Positions 1-11,468 of a stretch of DNA of 64,000 nt are shown in pieces. The stretch comes from Allacma fusca (taxonomy: Eukaryota; Arthropoda; Collembola; Symphypleona; Sminthuridae). The notes under the pieces were generated by a model. It was not told where the DNA came from. It saw nothing but the letters and a program-made list of their open reading frames with translations, and did not search any database. Within the stretch, counting starts at the first letter, position 1. Every line of letters starts with the position of its first letter. The position numbers and the translations under genes are program-made. The stretch is taken from NCBI GenBank assembly GCA_947179485.1, contig OX359247.1, positions 63,663,001 through 63,727,000 of the forward strand. The letters are read 5' to 3'.

Positions 1-28
1 CTCAAAAATTCTAAATTTGACTAGTATG

Positions 29-45
29 TATATAGCTATATAAAG
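29..45 (+). promoter_or_regulatory. Conserved palindrome and TATA-box-like motif of the monomer (first unit shown)
   Basis: TATATAGCTATATA at 29-42 is a perfect 14-bp palindrome, and its right half continues into TATATAAAG (37-45), which fits the TATA-box consensus TATAWAAR. The block recurs in almost every unit of all subfamilies. Exceptions such as 'taatgata' in unit 7645 and 'agcaatataaag' near 51880 are rare. A TCATT (A and mosaic units) or TCACT (B and C units) lies about 35 bases downstream, slightly further than a usual initiator spacing. A transcription role is possible but unproven; AT-rich satellites produce TATA matches by chance. Confidence 0.3.
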
Positions 46-82
46 TACGGGACATAACTTGATTTTTGTGTCATTAACAAAT

Positions 83-103
83 AACGTCCGAATCAAAGAC
101 GTT
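83..103 (+). other. Conserved small hairpin of the monomer (first unit shown)
   Basis: AACGTC (83-88) and GACGTT (98-103) form a 6-bp perfect stem around a 9-base loop. The stem is intact in most units although the loop's first base changes between A-type (c) and B-type (t). ACGTC recurs again in 'aaacgtctaccc' further downstream, offering an alternative pairing. It could be a structured element in a satellite transcript or simply a conserved stretch. Confidence 0.4.
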
Positions 104-3100
104 GTTTCAATTGTTACATCTTATTGGGGGTTTATTTTAGAATTTAAAACGTCTACCCGTTGTTTGCAAATCGAATTCTGTTTAACATTTTTATATATAT
201 AAACCTTAAGTCGATGAAATTATTTGTTCGTCACTGGCCTGAAGGTTATGTCTCAAAAATTTTGCTACATGTATAAAATCATTAAATGGAGGAGTTTTCA
301 ATTTGAATTGTTAAGTATAACTAAAAAATTTCTAACTGGATAACACCGTATTAAAAATCAATAGTTCGAGCTATAACTTACACGATCGTCCGGTTTATCT
401 AGAGTAGGTCTTAGATTTCATTGCTGGAGTTAAGTTTTTCAGTTAAAATATTTTGTTTTAACAAATGTTGTTTTACGCTCAAAAATTCTAAATTTGACTA
501 GTATGTATATAGCTATATAAAGTACGGGACATAACTTGATTTTTGTGTCATTAACAAATAACGTCCAAATCAAAGACGTTGTTTCAATTGTTACATCTTA
601 TTGGGGGTTTATTTTAGAATTAAAAACGTCTACCCGTTGTTTGCAAATTGAATTCTGTTTAACATTTTTATAAATATAAACCTTAAGTCGATGAAAATAT
701 TTGTTCGTCACTGGCCTGAAGGATATGTCTCAAAATATTTTTAACATGTATACAACCATTAAATGGAAGAGTTTTTCAATTTGAATTGTCAATTATAACT
801 AAAAAATTTCTAACTGGATAACACCGTATTAAAAAATCAATAGTTCGAGCTATAACTTACACGATCGTCTGGTTTATCTGAAGTAGGTCTTAGATTTCAT
901 TGCTGGAGTTAAGTTTTACAGTTAAAATATTTTATTTTAACAAATGTTATTTTACGCTCAAAAATTCTAAATTTGACTAGTATGTATATAGCTATATAAA
1001 GTACGGGACAACTTGATTTTTGTGTCATTAACAAATAACGTCCGAATCAAAGACGTTGTTTCAATTGTTACATCTTATTGGGGGTTTATTTTAGAATTTA
1101 AAACGTCTACCCGTTGTTTGCAAATCGAATTCTGTTTAACATTTTTTAATATATAAACCTTAAGTTGATTAAATTACTTGTTCGTCACTGGCCTGAAGGA
1201 TATGTCTCAAAATCTTTTTAACATGTATACAATCATTAAATGGAAGAGTTTTTCAATTTGAATTGTCAATTATAACTGAAAAATTTCTAACTGGATAACA
1301 CCGTATTAAAAAATCAATAGTTCGAGCTATAACTTACACGATCGTCCGGTTTATCTAGAGTAGGTCTTAGATTTCATTGCTGGAGTTAAGTTTTTCAGTT
1401 AAAATATTTTATTTTAACAAATGTTGTTTTACGCTCAAAAATTCTAAATTTGACTAGTATGTATATAGCTATATAAAGTACGGGACAACTTGATTTTTGT
1501 GTCATTAACAAATAACGTCCGAATCAAAGACGTTGTTTCAATTGTTACATCTTATTGGGGGTTTATTTTAGAATTTAAAACGTCTACCCGTTGTTTGCAA
1601 ATCGAATTCTGTTTAACATTTTTTAATATATAAACCTTAAGTCGATTAAATTACTTGTTCGTCACTGGCCTGAAGGATATGTCTCAAAATCTTTTTAACA
1701 TGTATACAATCATTAAATGGAAGAGTTTTTCAATTTGAAGTGTCAATTATAACTAAAAAATTTCTAACTGGATAACACCGTATTAAAAAATCAATAGTTC
1801 GAGCTATAACTTACACGATCGTCCGGTTTATCTAGAGTAGGTCTTAGATTTCATTGCTGGAGTTAAGTTTTTCAGTTAAAATATTTTATTTTAACAAATG
1901 TTGTTTTACGCTCAAAAATTCTAAATTTGACTAGTATGTATATAGCTATATAAAGTACGGGACATAACTTGATTTTTGTGTCATTAACAAAGAACGTCCG
2001 AATCAAAGACGTTGTTTCAATTGTTACATCTTATTGGGGGTTTATTTTAGAATTAAAGACGTTTACCCGTTGTTTGCAAATCGAATTCAGTTTAACGTTT
2101 TTATATATATAAACCTTAAGTCGATGAAATGATATGTTCGTCACTGGCCTTAAGGTTATGTCTCAAAAATCTTGCTAAATGTATACAATCATTAAATGGA
2201 AGAGTTTTCAATTTGAATTGTCAATTATAACTAAAAAATTTTTAACTAAATAACACCGTCTTAAAAAACCAATAGTTCGAGCTATAACTTACACGATCGT
2301 CCGGTTTATCTAGAGTAGGTCTTAGATTTCATTGCTGGAGTTAAGTTTTTCAGTTAAAATATTTTGTTTTAACAAATGTTTTACGCTCAAAAATTCTAAA
2401 TTTGACTAGTATGTATATAGCTATATAAAGTACGGGACATAACTTGATTTTTGTGTCATTAACAAATAACGTCCGAATCAAAGCCGTTGTTTCAATTGTT
2501 ACATCTTATTGGGGGTTTATTTTAGAATTAAAAACGTCTACCCGTTGTTTGCAAATCGAATTCTGTTTAACATTTTTTAATATATAAACCTTAAGTCGAT
2601 GAAATTACTTGTTCGTCACTGGCCTGAAGGATATGTCTCAAAATCTTTTTAACATGTATACAATCATTAAATGGAAGAGTTTTTCAATTTGAATTGTCAA
2701 TTATAATTTAAAAATTTCTAACTGGATAACACCGTATTAAAAATCAATAGTTCGAGCTATAACTTACACGATCGTCCGGTTTATCTAGAGTAGGTCTTAG
2801 ATTTCATTGCTGGAGTTAAGTTTTTCAGTTAAAATATTTTGTTTTTACAAATGTTGTTTTACGCTCAAAAATTCTAAATTTGACTAGTATGTATATAGCT
2901 ATATAAAGTACGGGACATAACTTGATTTTTGTGTCATTAACAAATAACGTCCGAATCAAAGACGTTGTTTCAATTGTTACATCTTATTGGGGGTTTATTT
3001 TAGAATTAAAAACGTCTACCCGTTGTTTGCAAATCGAATTCTGTTTAACGTTTATATATATATAAACCTTAAGTCGATGAAATGATATGTTCGTCACTGG

Positions 3101-5729
3101 CCTTAAGGTTATGTCTCAAAAATCTTGCTACATGTATACAATCATTAAATGGAAGAGTTTTCAATTTGAATTGTCAATTATAACTAAAAAATTTTTAACT
3201 AAATAACACCGTCTTAAAAAACCAATAGTTCGAGCTATAACTTACACGATCGTCCGGTTTATCTAGAGTAGGTCTTAGATTTCATTGCTGGAGTTAAGTT
3301 TTTCAGTTAAAATATTTTGTTTTAACAAATGTTGTTTTACGCTCAAAAATTCTAAATTTGACTAGTATGTATATAGCTATATAAAGTACGGGACATAACT
3401 TGATTTTTGTGTCATTAACAAATAACGTCCGAATCAAAGACGTTGTTTCAATTGTTACATCTTATTGGGGGTTTATTTTAGAATTAAAAACGTCTACCCG
3501 TTGTTTGCAAATCGAATTCTGTTTAACGTTTTTATATATATAAACCTTAAGTCGATGAAATGATATGTTCGTCACTGGCCTTAAGGTTATGTCTCAAAAA
3601 TCTTGCTACATGTATACAATCATTAAATGGAAGAGTTTTCAATTTGAATTGTCAATTATAACTAAAAAATTTTTAACTAAATAACACCGTCTTAAAAAAC
3701 CAATAGTTCGAGCTATAACTTACACGATCGTCCGGTTTATCTAGAGTAGGTCTTAGATTTCATTGCTGGAGTTAAGTTTTTCAGTTAAAATATTTTGTTT
3801 TAACAAATGTTTTACGCTCAAAAATTCTAAATTTGACTAGTATGTATATAGCTATATAAAGTACGGGACATAACTTGATTTTTGTGTCATTAACAAATAA
3901 CGTCCGAATCAAAGACGTTGTTTCAATTGTTACATCTTATTGGGGGTTTATTTTAGAATTAAAAACGTCTACCCGTTGTTTGCAAATCGAATTCTGTTTA
4001 ACATTTTTTAATATATAAACCTTAAGTCGATGAAATTACTTGTTCGTCACTGGCCTGAAGGATATGTCTCAAAATCTTTTTAACATGTATACATTTATTA
4101 AATGGAAGAGTTTTTCAATTTGAATTGTCAATTATAATTAAAAAATTTCTAACTGGATAACACCGTATTAAAAATCAATAGTTCGAGCTATAACTTACAC
4201 GATCGTCCGGTTTATCTAGAGTAAGCCTTAGATTTCATTGCTGGAGTTAAGTTTTTCAGTTAAAATATTTTGTTTTTACAAATGTTGTTTTACGCTCGAA
4301 ATCTCTAAATTTGACTAGTATGTATATAGCTATATAAAGTACGGGACATAACTTGATTTTTGTGTCATTAACAAATAACGTCCGAATCAAAGACGTTGTT
4401 TCAATTGTTACATCTTATTGGGGGTTTATTTTAGAATTAAAAACGTCTACCCGTTGTTTGCAAATCGAATTCTGTTTAACATTTTTTAATATATAAACCT
4501 TAAGTCGATGAAATTACTTGTTCGTCACTGGCCTGAAGGATATGTCTCAAAATCTTTTTAACATGTATACAATCATTAAATGGAAGAGTTTTTCAATTTG
4601 AATTGTCAATTATAATTAAAAAATTTCTAACTGGATAACACCGTATTAAAAATCAATAGTTCGAGCTATAACTTACACGATCGTCCGGTTTATTTAGAGT
4701 AAGCCTTAGATTTCATTGCTGGAGTTAAGTTTTTCAGTTAAAATATTTTGTTTTTACAAATGTTGTTTTACGCTCGAAATCTCTAAATTTGACTAGTATG
4801 TATATAGCTATATAAAGTACGGGACATAACTTGATTTTTGTGTCATTAACAAATAACGTCCGAATCAAAGACGTTGTTTCAATTGTTACATCTTATTGGG
4901 GGTTTATTTTAGAATTAAAAACGTCTACCCGTTCTTTGCAAATCGAATTCTTTTTAACATTTTTATATATATAAACCTTAAGTCGATGAAATGATTTGTT
5001 CGTCACTGGTCTGAAGGTTACGTCTCAAAAATTTTGCTACATGTATACAATCATTAAATGGAAGAGTTTTTCAATTTGAATTGTCAATTATAACTAAAAA
5101 ATTTTTAACTAAATAACACCGTCTTAAAAAACCAATAGTTCGAGCTATAACTTACACGATCGTCCGGTTTATCTAGAGTAGGTCTTAGATTTCATTGCTG
5201 GAGTTAAGTTTTTCAGTTAAAATATTTTGTTTTAACAAATGTTGTTTTACGCTCAAAAATTCTAAATTTGACTAGTATGTATATAGCTATATAAAGTACG
5301 GGACATAACTTGATTTTTGTGTCATTAACAAATAACGTCCGAATCAAAGACGTTGTTTCAATTGTTACATCTTATTAGGGGTTTATTTTAGAATTAAAAA
5401 CGTCTACCCGTTGTTTGCAAATCGAATTCTGTTTAACATTTTTTAATATATAAACCTTAAGTCGATGAAATTACTTGTTCGTCACTGGCCTGAAGGATAT
5501 GTCTCAAAATCTTTTTAACATGTATACAATCATTAAATGGAAGAGTTTTTCAATTTGAATTGTCAATTATAATTAAAAAATTTCTAACTGGATAACACCG
5601 TATTAAAAATCAATAGTTCGAGCTATAACTTACACGATCGTCCGGTTTATCTAGAGTAAGCCTTAGATTTCATTGCTGGAGTTAAGTTTTTCAGTTAAAA
5701 TATTTTGTTTTTACAAATGTTGTTTTACG

Positions 5730-7644
5730 CTCGAAATCTCTAAATTTGACTAGTATGTATATAGCTATATAAAGTACGGGACATAACTTGATTTTTGTGT
5801 CATTAACAAATAACGTCCGAATCAAAGACGTTGTTTCAATTGTTACATCTTATTGGGGGTTTATTTTAGAATTAAAAACGTCTACCCGTTCTTTGCAAAT
5901 CGAATTCTTTTTAACATTTTTATATATATAAACCTTAAGTCGATGAAATGATTTGTTCGTCACTGGTCTGAAGGTTACGTCTCAAAAATTTTGCTACATG
6001 TATACAATCATTAAATGGAAGAGTTTTTCAATTTGAATTGTCAATTACAACTACAAAATCTCTAACTGGATAACACCGTATTTAAAAACCAATAGTTCGA
6101 GCTATAAGTTACACGATCGTCCGGTTTATCTAGAGTAGGTCTTAGATTTCATTGCTGGAGTTAAGTTTTACAGTTAAAATATTTTGTTTTAACAAATGTT
6201 GTTTTACGCTCAAAAATTCTGAATTTGACTAGTATGTATATAGCTATATAAAGTACGGGACATAACTTGATTTTTGTGTCATTAACAAATAACGTCCGAA
6301 TCAAAGACGTTGTTTCAATTGTTACATCTTATTGGGGGTTTATTTTAGAATTAAAAACGTCTACCCGTTGTTTGCAAATCGTATTCTGTTTAAAATTTTT
6401 TAATATATAAACCTTAAGTCGATGAAATTACTTGTTCGTCACTGGCCTGAAGGATATGTCTCAAAATCTTTTTAACATGTATACAATCATTAAATGGAAG
6501 AGTTTTTCAATTTAAATTGTCAATTATAATTAAAAAATTTCTAACTGGATAACACCGTATTAAAAATCAATAGTTCGAGCTATAACTTACACGATCGTCC
6601 GGTTTATCTAGAGTAGGCCTTAGATTTCATTGCTGGAGTTAAGTTTTTCAGTTAAAATATTTTGTTTTTACAAATGTTGTTTTACGCTCAAAATCTCTAA
6701 ATTTGACTAGTATGTATATAGCTATATAAAGTACGGGACATAACTTGATTTTTGTGGCATTAACAAATAACGTCCGAATCAAAGACGTTGTTTCAATTGT
6801 TACATCTTGTTGGGGGTTTATTTTAGAATTAAAAACGTCTACCCGTTCTTTGCAAATCGAATTCTTTTTAACATTTTTATATATATAAACCTTAAGTCGA
6901 TGAAATGATTTGTTCGTCACTGGTCTGAAGGTTACGTCTCAAAAATTTTGCTACATGTATACAATCATTAAATGGACGAGTTTTTCAATTTGAATTGTCA
7001 ATTACAACTACAAAATCTCTAACTGGATAACACCGTATTTAAAAACCAATAGTTCGAGCTATAACTTACACGATCGTCCGGTTTATCTAGAGTAGGTCTT
7101 ATATTTCATTGCTGGAGTTAAGTTTTACAGTTAAAATATTTTGTTTTAACAAATGTTGTTTTACGCTCAAAAATTCTAAATTTGACTAGTATGTATATAG
7201 CTATATAAAGTACGGGACATAACTTGATTTTTGTGTCATTAACAAATAACGTCCGAATCAAAGACGTTGTTTCAATTGTTACATCTTATTGGGGGTTTAT
7301 TTTAGAATTAAAAACGTCTACCCGTTGTTTGCAAATCGAATTCTGTTTAACATTTTTTAATATATAAACCTTAAGTCGATGAAATTACTTGTTCGTCACT
7401 GGCCTGAAGGATATGTCTCAAAATCTTTTTAACATGTATACAATCATTAAATGGAAGAGTTTTTCAATTTGAATTGTCAATTATAACTAAAAAATTTCTA
7501 ACTGGATATCACCGTATTAAAAAATCAATAGTTCGAGCTATAACTTACACGATCGTCCAGTTTATCTAGAGTAGGTCTTAGATTTCATTGCTGGAGTTAA
7601 GTTTTTCAGTTAAAATATTTTATTTTAACAAATGTTATTTTACG
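5730..7644. repeat. Four-unit block, first copy of a 3824-bp-offset duplication
   Basis: Units at 5730, 6209, 6687 and 7166 correspond one to one in length (479, 478, 479, 479) and rare variants with units at 9554, 10033, 10511 and 10990. Shared rare changes include 'ttctgaatttgac' (second unit), 'tttaaattgtcaatta' (second), 'ctacaaaatctc' (first and third) and 'ggatatcaccg' with 'cgtccagttt' (fourth). A few later substitutions separate the copies. Confidence 0.85.
6044..6051. other. Empty occurrence of the ATTACAAC target in an A-type unit
   Basis: The same 8 bases in the same monomer position as the transposon target, uninterrupted. Further empty occurrences are at 7001-7008, 9868-9875 and 10825-10832. 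These units continue with 'tacaaaatctctaac', while the inserted units and the unit at 62933 have 'tacaaaatttctaac'. Most other A units read 'attataac' here. Confidence 0.85.
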
Positions 7645-9553
7645 CTCAAAAATTCTAAATTTGACTAGTAATGATATAGCTATATAAAGTACGGGACATA
7701 ACTTGATTTTTGTGTCATTAACAAATAACGTCCGAATCAAAGACGTTGTTTCAATTGTTACATCTTATTGGGGGTTTATTTTAGAATTAAAAACGTCTAA
7801 CCGTTCTTTGCAAATCGAATTCTGTTTAACATTTTTATATATATAAACCTTAAGTCGATGAAATTATTTGTTCGTTACTGGCCTGAAGGTTATGTCTCAA
7901 AAAGTTTGCTACATTTATTCAATCATTAAATGGAAGAGTTTTCAATTTGAATTGTTAATTGTAACTAAAACATTTCTAACTGGATAACACCTGATTAAAA
8001 AAATTGGTCGAGCTATTACTGACACATTTGACCGGTTTATCTAGAGTAGGTCTTAGATTTCATTGCTGGAGTTAAGTTTTTCAGTTAAAATATTTTATTT
8101 TAACAAATGTTGTTTTACGCTCAAAAATTCTAAATTTGACTAGTATGTATATAGCTATATAAAGTACGGGACATAACTTGATTTTTGTGTCATTAACAAA
8201 TAACGTCCGAATCAAACACGTTGTTTCAATTGTTACATCTTATTGGGGGTTTATTTTACAATTAAAGACGTCAACCCGTTCTTTGCAAATCGAATTCTGT
8301 TTAACATTTTTATATATATAAACCTTAAGTCGATGAAATTATTTGTTCGTCACTGGCCTTAAGGTTATGTCTCAAAAATCTTGCTACATGTATACAATCA
8401 TTAAATGGAAGAGTTTTCAATTTGAATTGTCAATTATAACTAAAAAATTTTTAACTAAATAACACCGTCTTAAAAAACCAATAGTTCGAGCTATAACTTA
8501 CACGATCGTCCGGTTTATCTAGAGTAGGTCTTAGATTTCATTGCTGGAGTTAAGTTTTTCAGTTAAAATATTTTGTTTTAACAAATGTTGTTTTACGCTC
8601 AAAAATTCTAAATTTGACTAGTATGTATATAGCTATATAAAGTACGGGACATAACTTGATTTTTGTGTCATTAACAAATAACGTCCGAATCAAAGACGTT
8701 GTTTCAATTGTTACATCTTATTGGGGGTTTATTTTAGAATTAAAAACGTCTACCCGTTGTTTGCAAATCGAATTCTGTTTAACATTTTTTAATATATAAA
8801 CCTTAAGTCGATGAAATTACTTGTTCGTCACTGGCCTGAAGGATATGTCTCAAAATCTTTTTAACATGTATACAATCATTAAATGGAAGAGTTTTTCAAT
8901 TTGAATTGTCAATTATAATTAAAAAATTTCTAACTGGATAACACCGTATTAAAAATCAATAGTTCGAGCTATAACTTACACGATCGACCGGTTTATCTAG
9001 AGTAAGCCTTAGATTTCATTGCTGGAGTTAAGTTTTTCAGTTAAAATATTTTGTTTTTACAAATGTTGTTTTACGCTAGAAATCTCTAAATTTGACTAGT
9101 ATGTATATAGCTATATAAAGTACGGGACATAACTTGATTTTTGTGTCATTAACAAATAACGTCCGAATCAAAGACGTTGTTTCAATTGTTACATCTTATT
9201 GGGGGTTTATTTTAGAATTAAAAACGTCTACCCGTTGTTTGCAAATCGAATTCTGTTTAACATTTTTTAATATATAAACCTCAAGTCGATGAAATTACTT
9301 GTTCGTCACTGGCCTGAAGGATATGTCTCAAAATCTTTTTAACATGTATACAATCATTAAATGGAAGAGTTTTTCAATTTGAATTGTCAATTATAATTAA
9401 AAAATTTCTAACTGGATAACACCGTATTAAAAATCAATAGTTCGAGCTATAACTTACACAATCGTCCGGTTTATCTAGAGTAAGCCTTAGATTTCATTGC
9501 TGGAGTTAAGTTTTTCAGTTAAAATATTTTGTTTTTACAAATGTTGTTTTACG

Positions 9554-11468
9554 CTCGAAATCTCTAAATTTGACTAGTATGTATATAGCTATATAAAGTA
9601 CGGGACATAACTTGATTTTTGTGTCATTAACAAATAACGTCCGAATCAAAGACGTTGTTTCAATTGTTACATCTTATTGGGGGTTTATTTTAGAATTAAA
9701 AACGTCTACCCGTTCTTTGCAAATCGAATTCTTTTTAACATTTTTATATATATAAACCTTAAGTCGATGAAATGATTTGTTCGTCACTGGTCTGAAGGTT
9801 ACGTCTCAAAAATTTTGCTACATGTATACAATCATTAAATGGAAGAGTTTTTCAATTTGAATTGTCAATTACAACTACAAAATCTCTAACTGGATAACAC
9901 CGTATTTAAAAACCAATAGTTCGAGCTATAACTTACACGATCGTCCGGTTTATCTAGAGTAGGTCTTAGATTTCATTGCTGGAGTTAAGTTTTACAGTTA
10001 AAATATTTTGTTTTAACAAATGTTGTTTTACGCTCAAAAATTCTGAATTTGACTAGTATGTATATAGCTATATAAAGTACGGGACATAACTTGATTTTTG
10101 TGTCATTAACAAATAACGTCCGAATCAAAGACGTTGTTTCAATTGTTACATCTTATTGGGGGTTTATTTTAGAATTAAAAACGTCTACCCGTTGTTTGCA
10201 AATCGAATTCTGTTTAAAATTTTTTAATATATAAACCTTAAGTCGATGAAATTACTTGTTCGTCACTGGCCTGAAGGATGTGTCTCAAAATCTTTTTAAC
10301 ATGTATACAATCATTAAATGGAAGAGTTTTTCAATTTAAATTGTCAATTATATTTAAAAAATTTCTAACTGGATAACACCGTATTAAAAATCAATAGTTC
10401 GAGCTATAACTTACACGATCGTCCGGTTTATCTAGAGTAGGCCTTAGATTTCATTGCTGGAGTTAAGTTTTTCAGTTAAAATATTTTGTTTTTACAAATG
10501 TTGTTTTACGCTCAAAATCTCTAAATTTGACTAGTATGTATATAGCTATATAAAGTACGGGACATAACTTGATTTTTGTGTCATTAACAAATAACGTCCG
10601 AATCAAAGACGTTGTTTCAATTGTTACATCTTATTGGGGGTTTATTTTAGAATTAAAAACGTCTACCCGTTCTTTGCAAATCGAATTCTTTTTAACATTT
10701 TTATATATATAACCCTTAGGTCGATGAAATGATTTGTTCGTCACTGGTCTGAAGGTTACGTCTCAAAAATTTTGCTACATGTATACAATCATTAAATGGA
10801 AGAGTTTTTCAATTTGAATTGTCAATTACAACTACAAAATCTCTAACTGGATAACACCGTATTTAAAAACCAATAGTTCGAGCTATAACTTACACGATCG
10901 TCCGGTTTATCTAGAGTAGGTCTTAGATTTCATTGCTGGAGTTAAGTTTTACAGTTAAAATATTTTGTTTTAACAAATGTTGTTTTACGCTCAAAAATTC
11001 TAAATTTGACTAGTATGTATATAGCTATATAAAGTACGGGACATAACTTGATTTTTGTGTCATTAACAAATAACGTCCGAATCAAAGACGTTGTTTCAAT
11101 TGTTACATCTTATTGGGGGTTTATTTTAGAATTAAAAACGTCTACCCGTTGTTTGCAAATCGAATTCTGTTTAACATTTTTTAATATATAAACCCTAAGT
11201 CGATGAAATTACTTGTTCGTCACTGGCCTGAAGGATATGTCTCAAAATCTTTTTAACATGTATACAATCATTAAATGGAAGAGTTTTTCAATTTGAATTG
11301 TCAATTATAACTAAAAAATTTCTAACTGGATATCACCGTATTAAAAAATCAATAGTTCGAGCTATAACTTACACGATCGTCCAGTTTATCTAGAGTAGGT
11401 CTTAGATTTCATTGCTGGAGTTAAGTTTTTCAGTTAAAATATTTTATTTTAACAAATGTTGTTTTACG
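9554..11468. repeat. Four-unit block, second copy of a 3824-bp-offset duplication
   Basis: Second copy of the block at 5730-7644; the offset equals eight monomers. Private differences include 'ggatgtgtctc' near 10277 and 'aacccttaggtc' near 10711. Confidence 0.85.

Noticed and set aside
61..300. Hammerhead ribozyme, as found in some satellites of about 500 bp
   Set aside because: Only partial resemblance (CTGAAGG near 'gtctc'); the required core CTGANGA with a paired GAAA segment is missing on both strands.
358..420. CENP-B box in 'gttcgagctataacttacacg'
   Set aside because: TTCG is present but the required downstream A and CGGG spacing is not met.
6648..6920. Ninety-codon minus-strand open frame in the satellite
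   Set aside because: Present only in one unit because of local substitutions; equivalent units carry stops. Not a gene.
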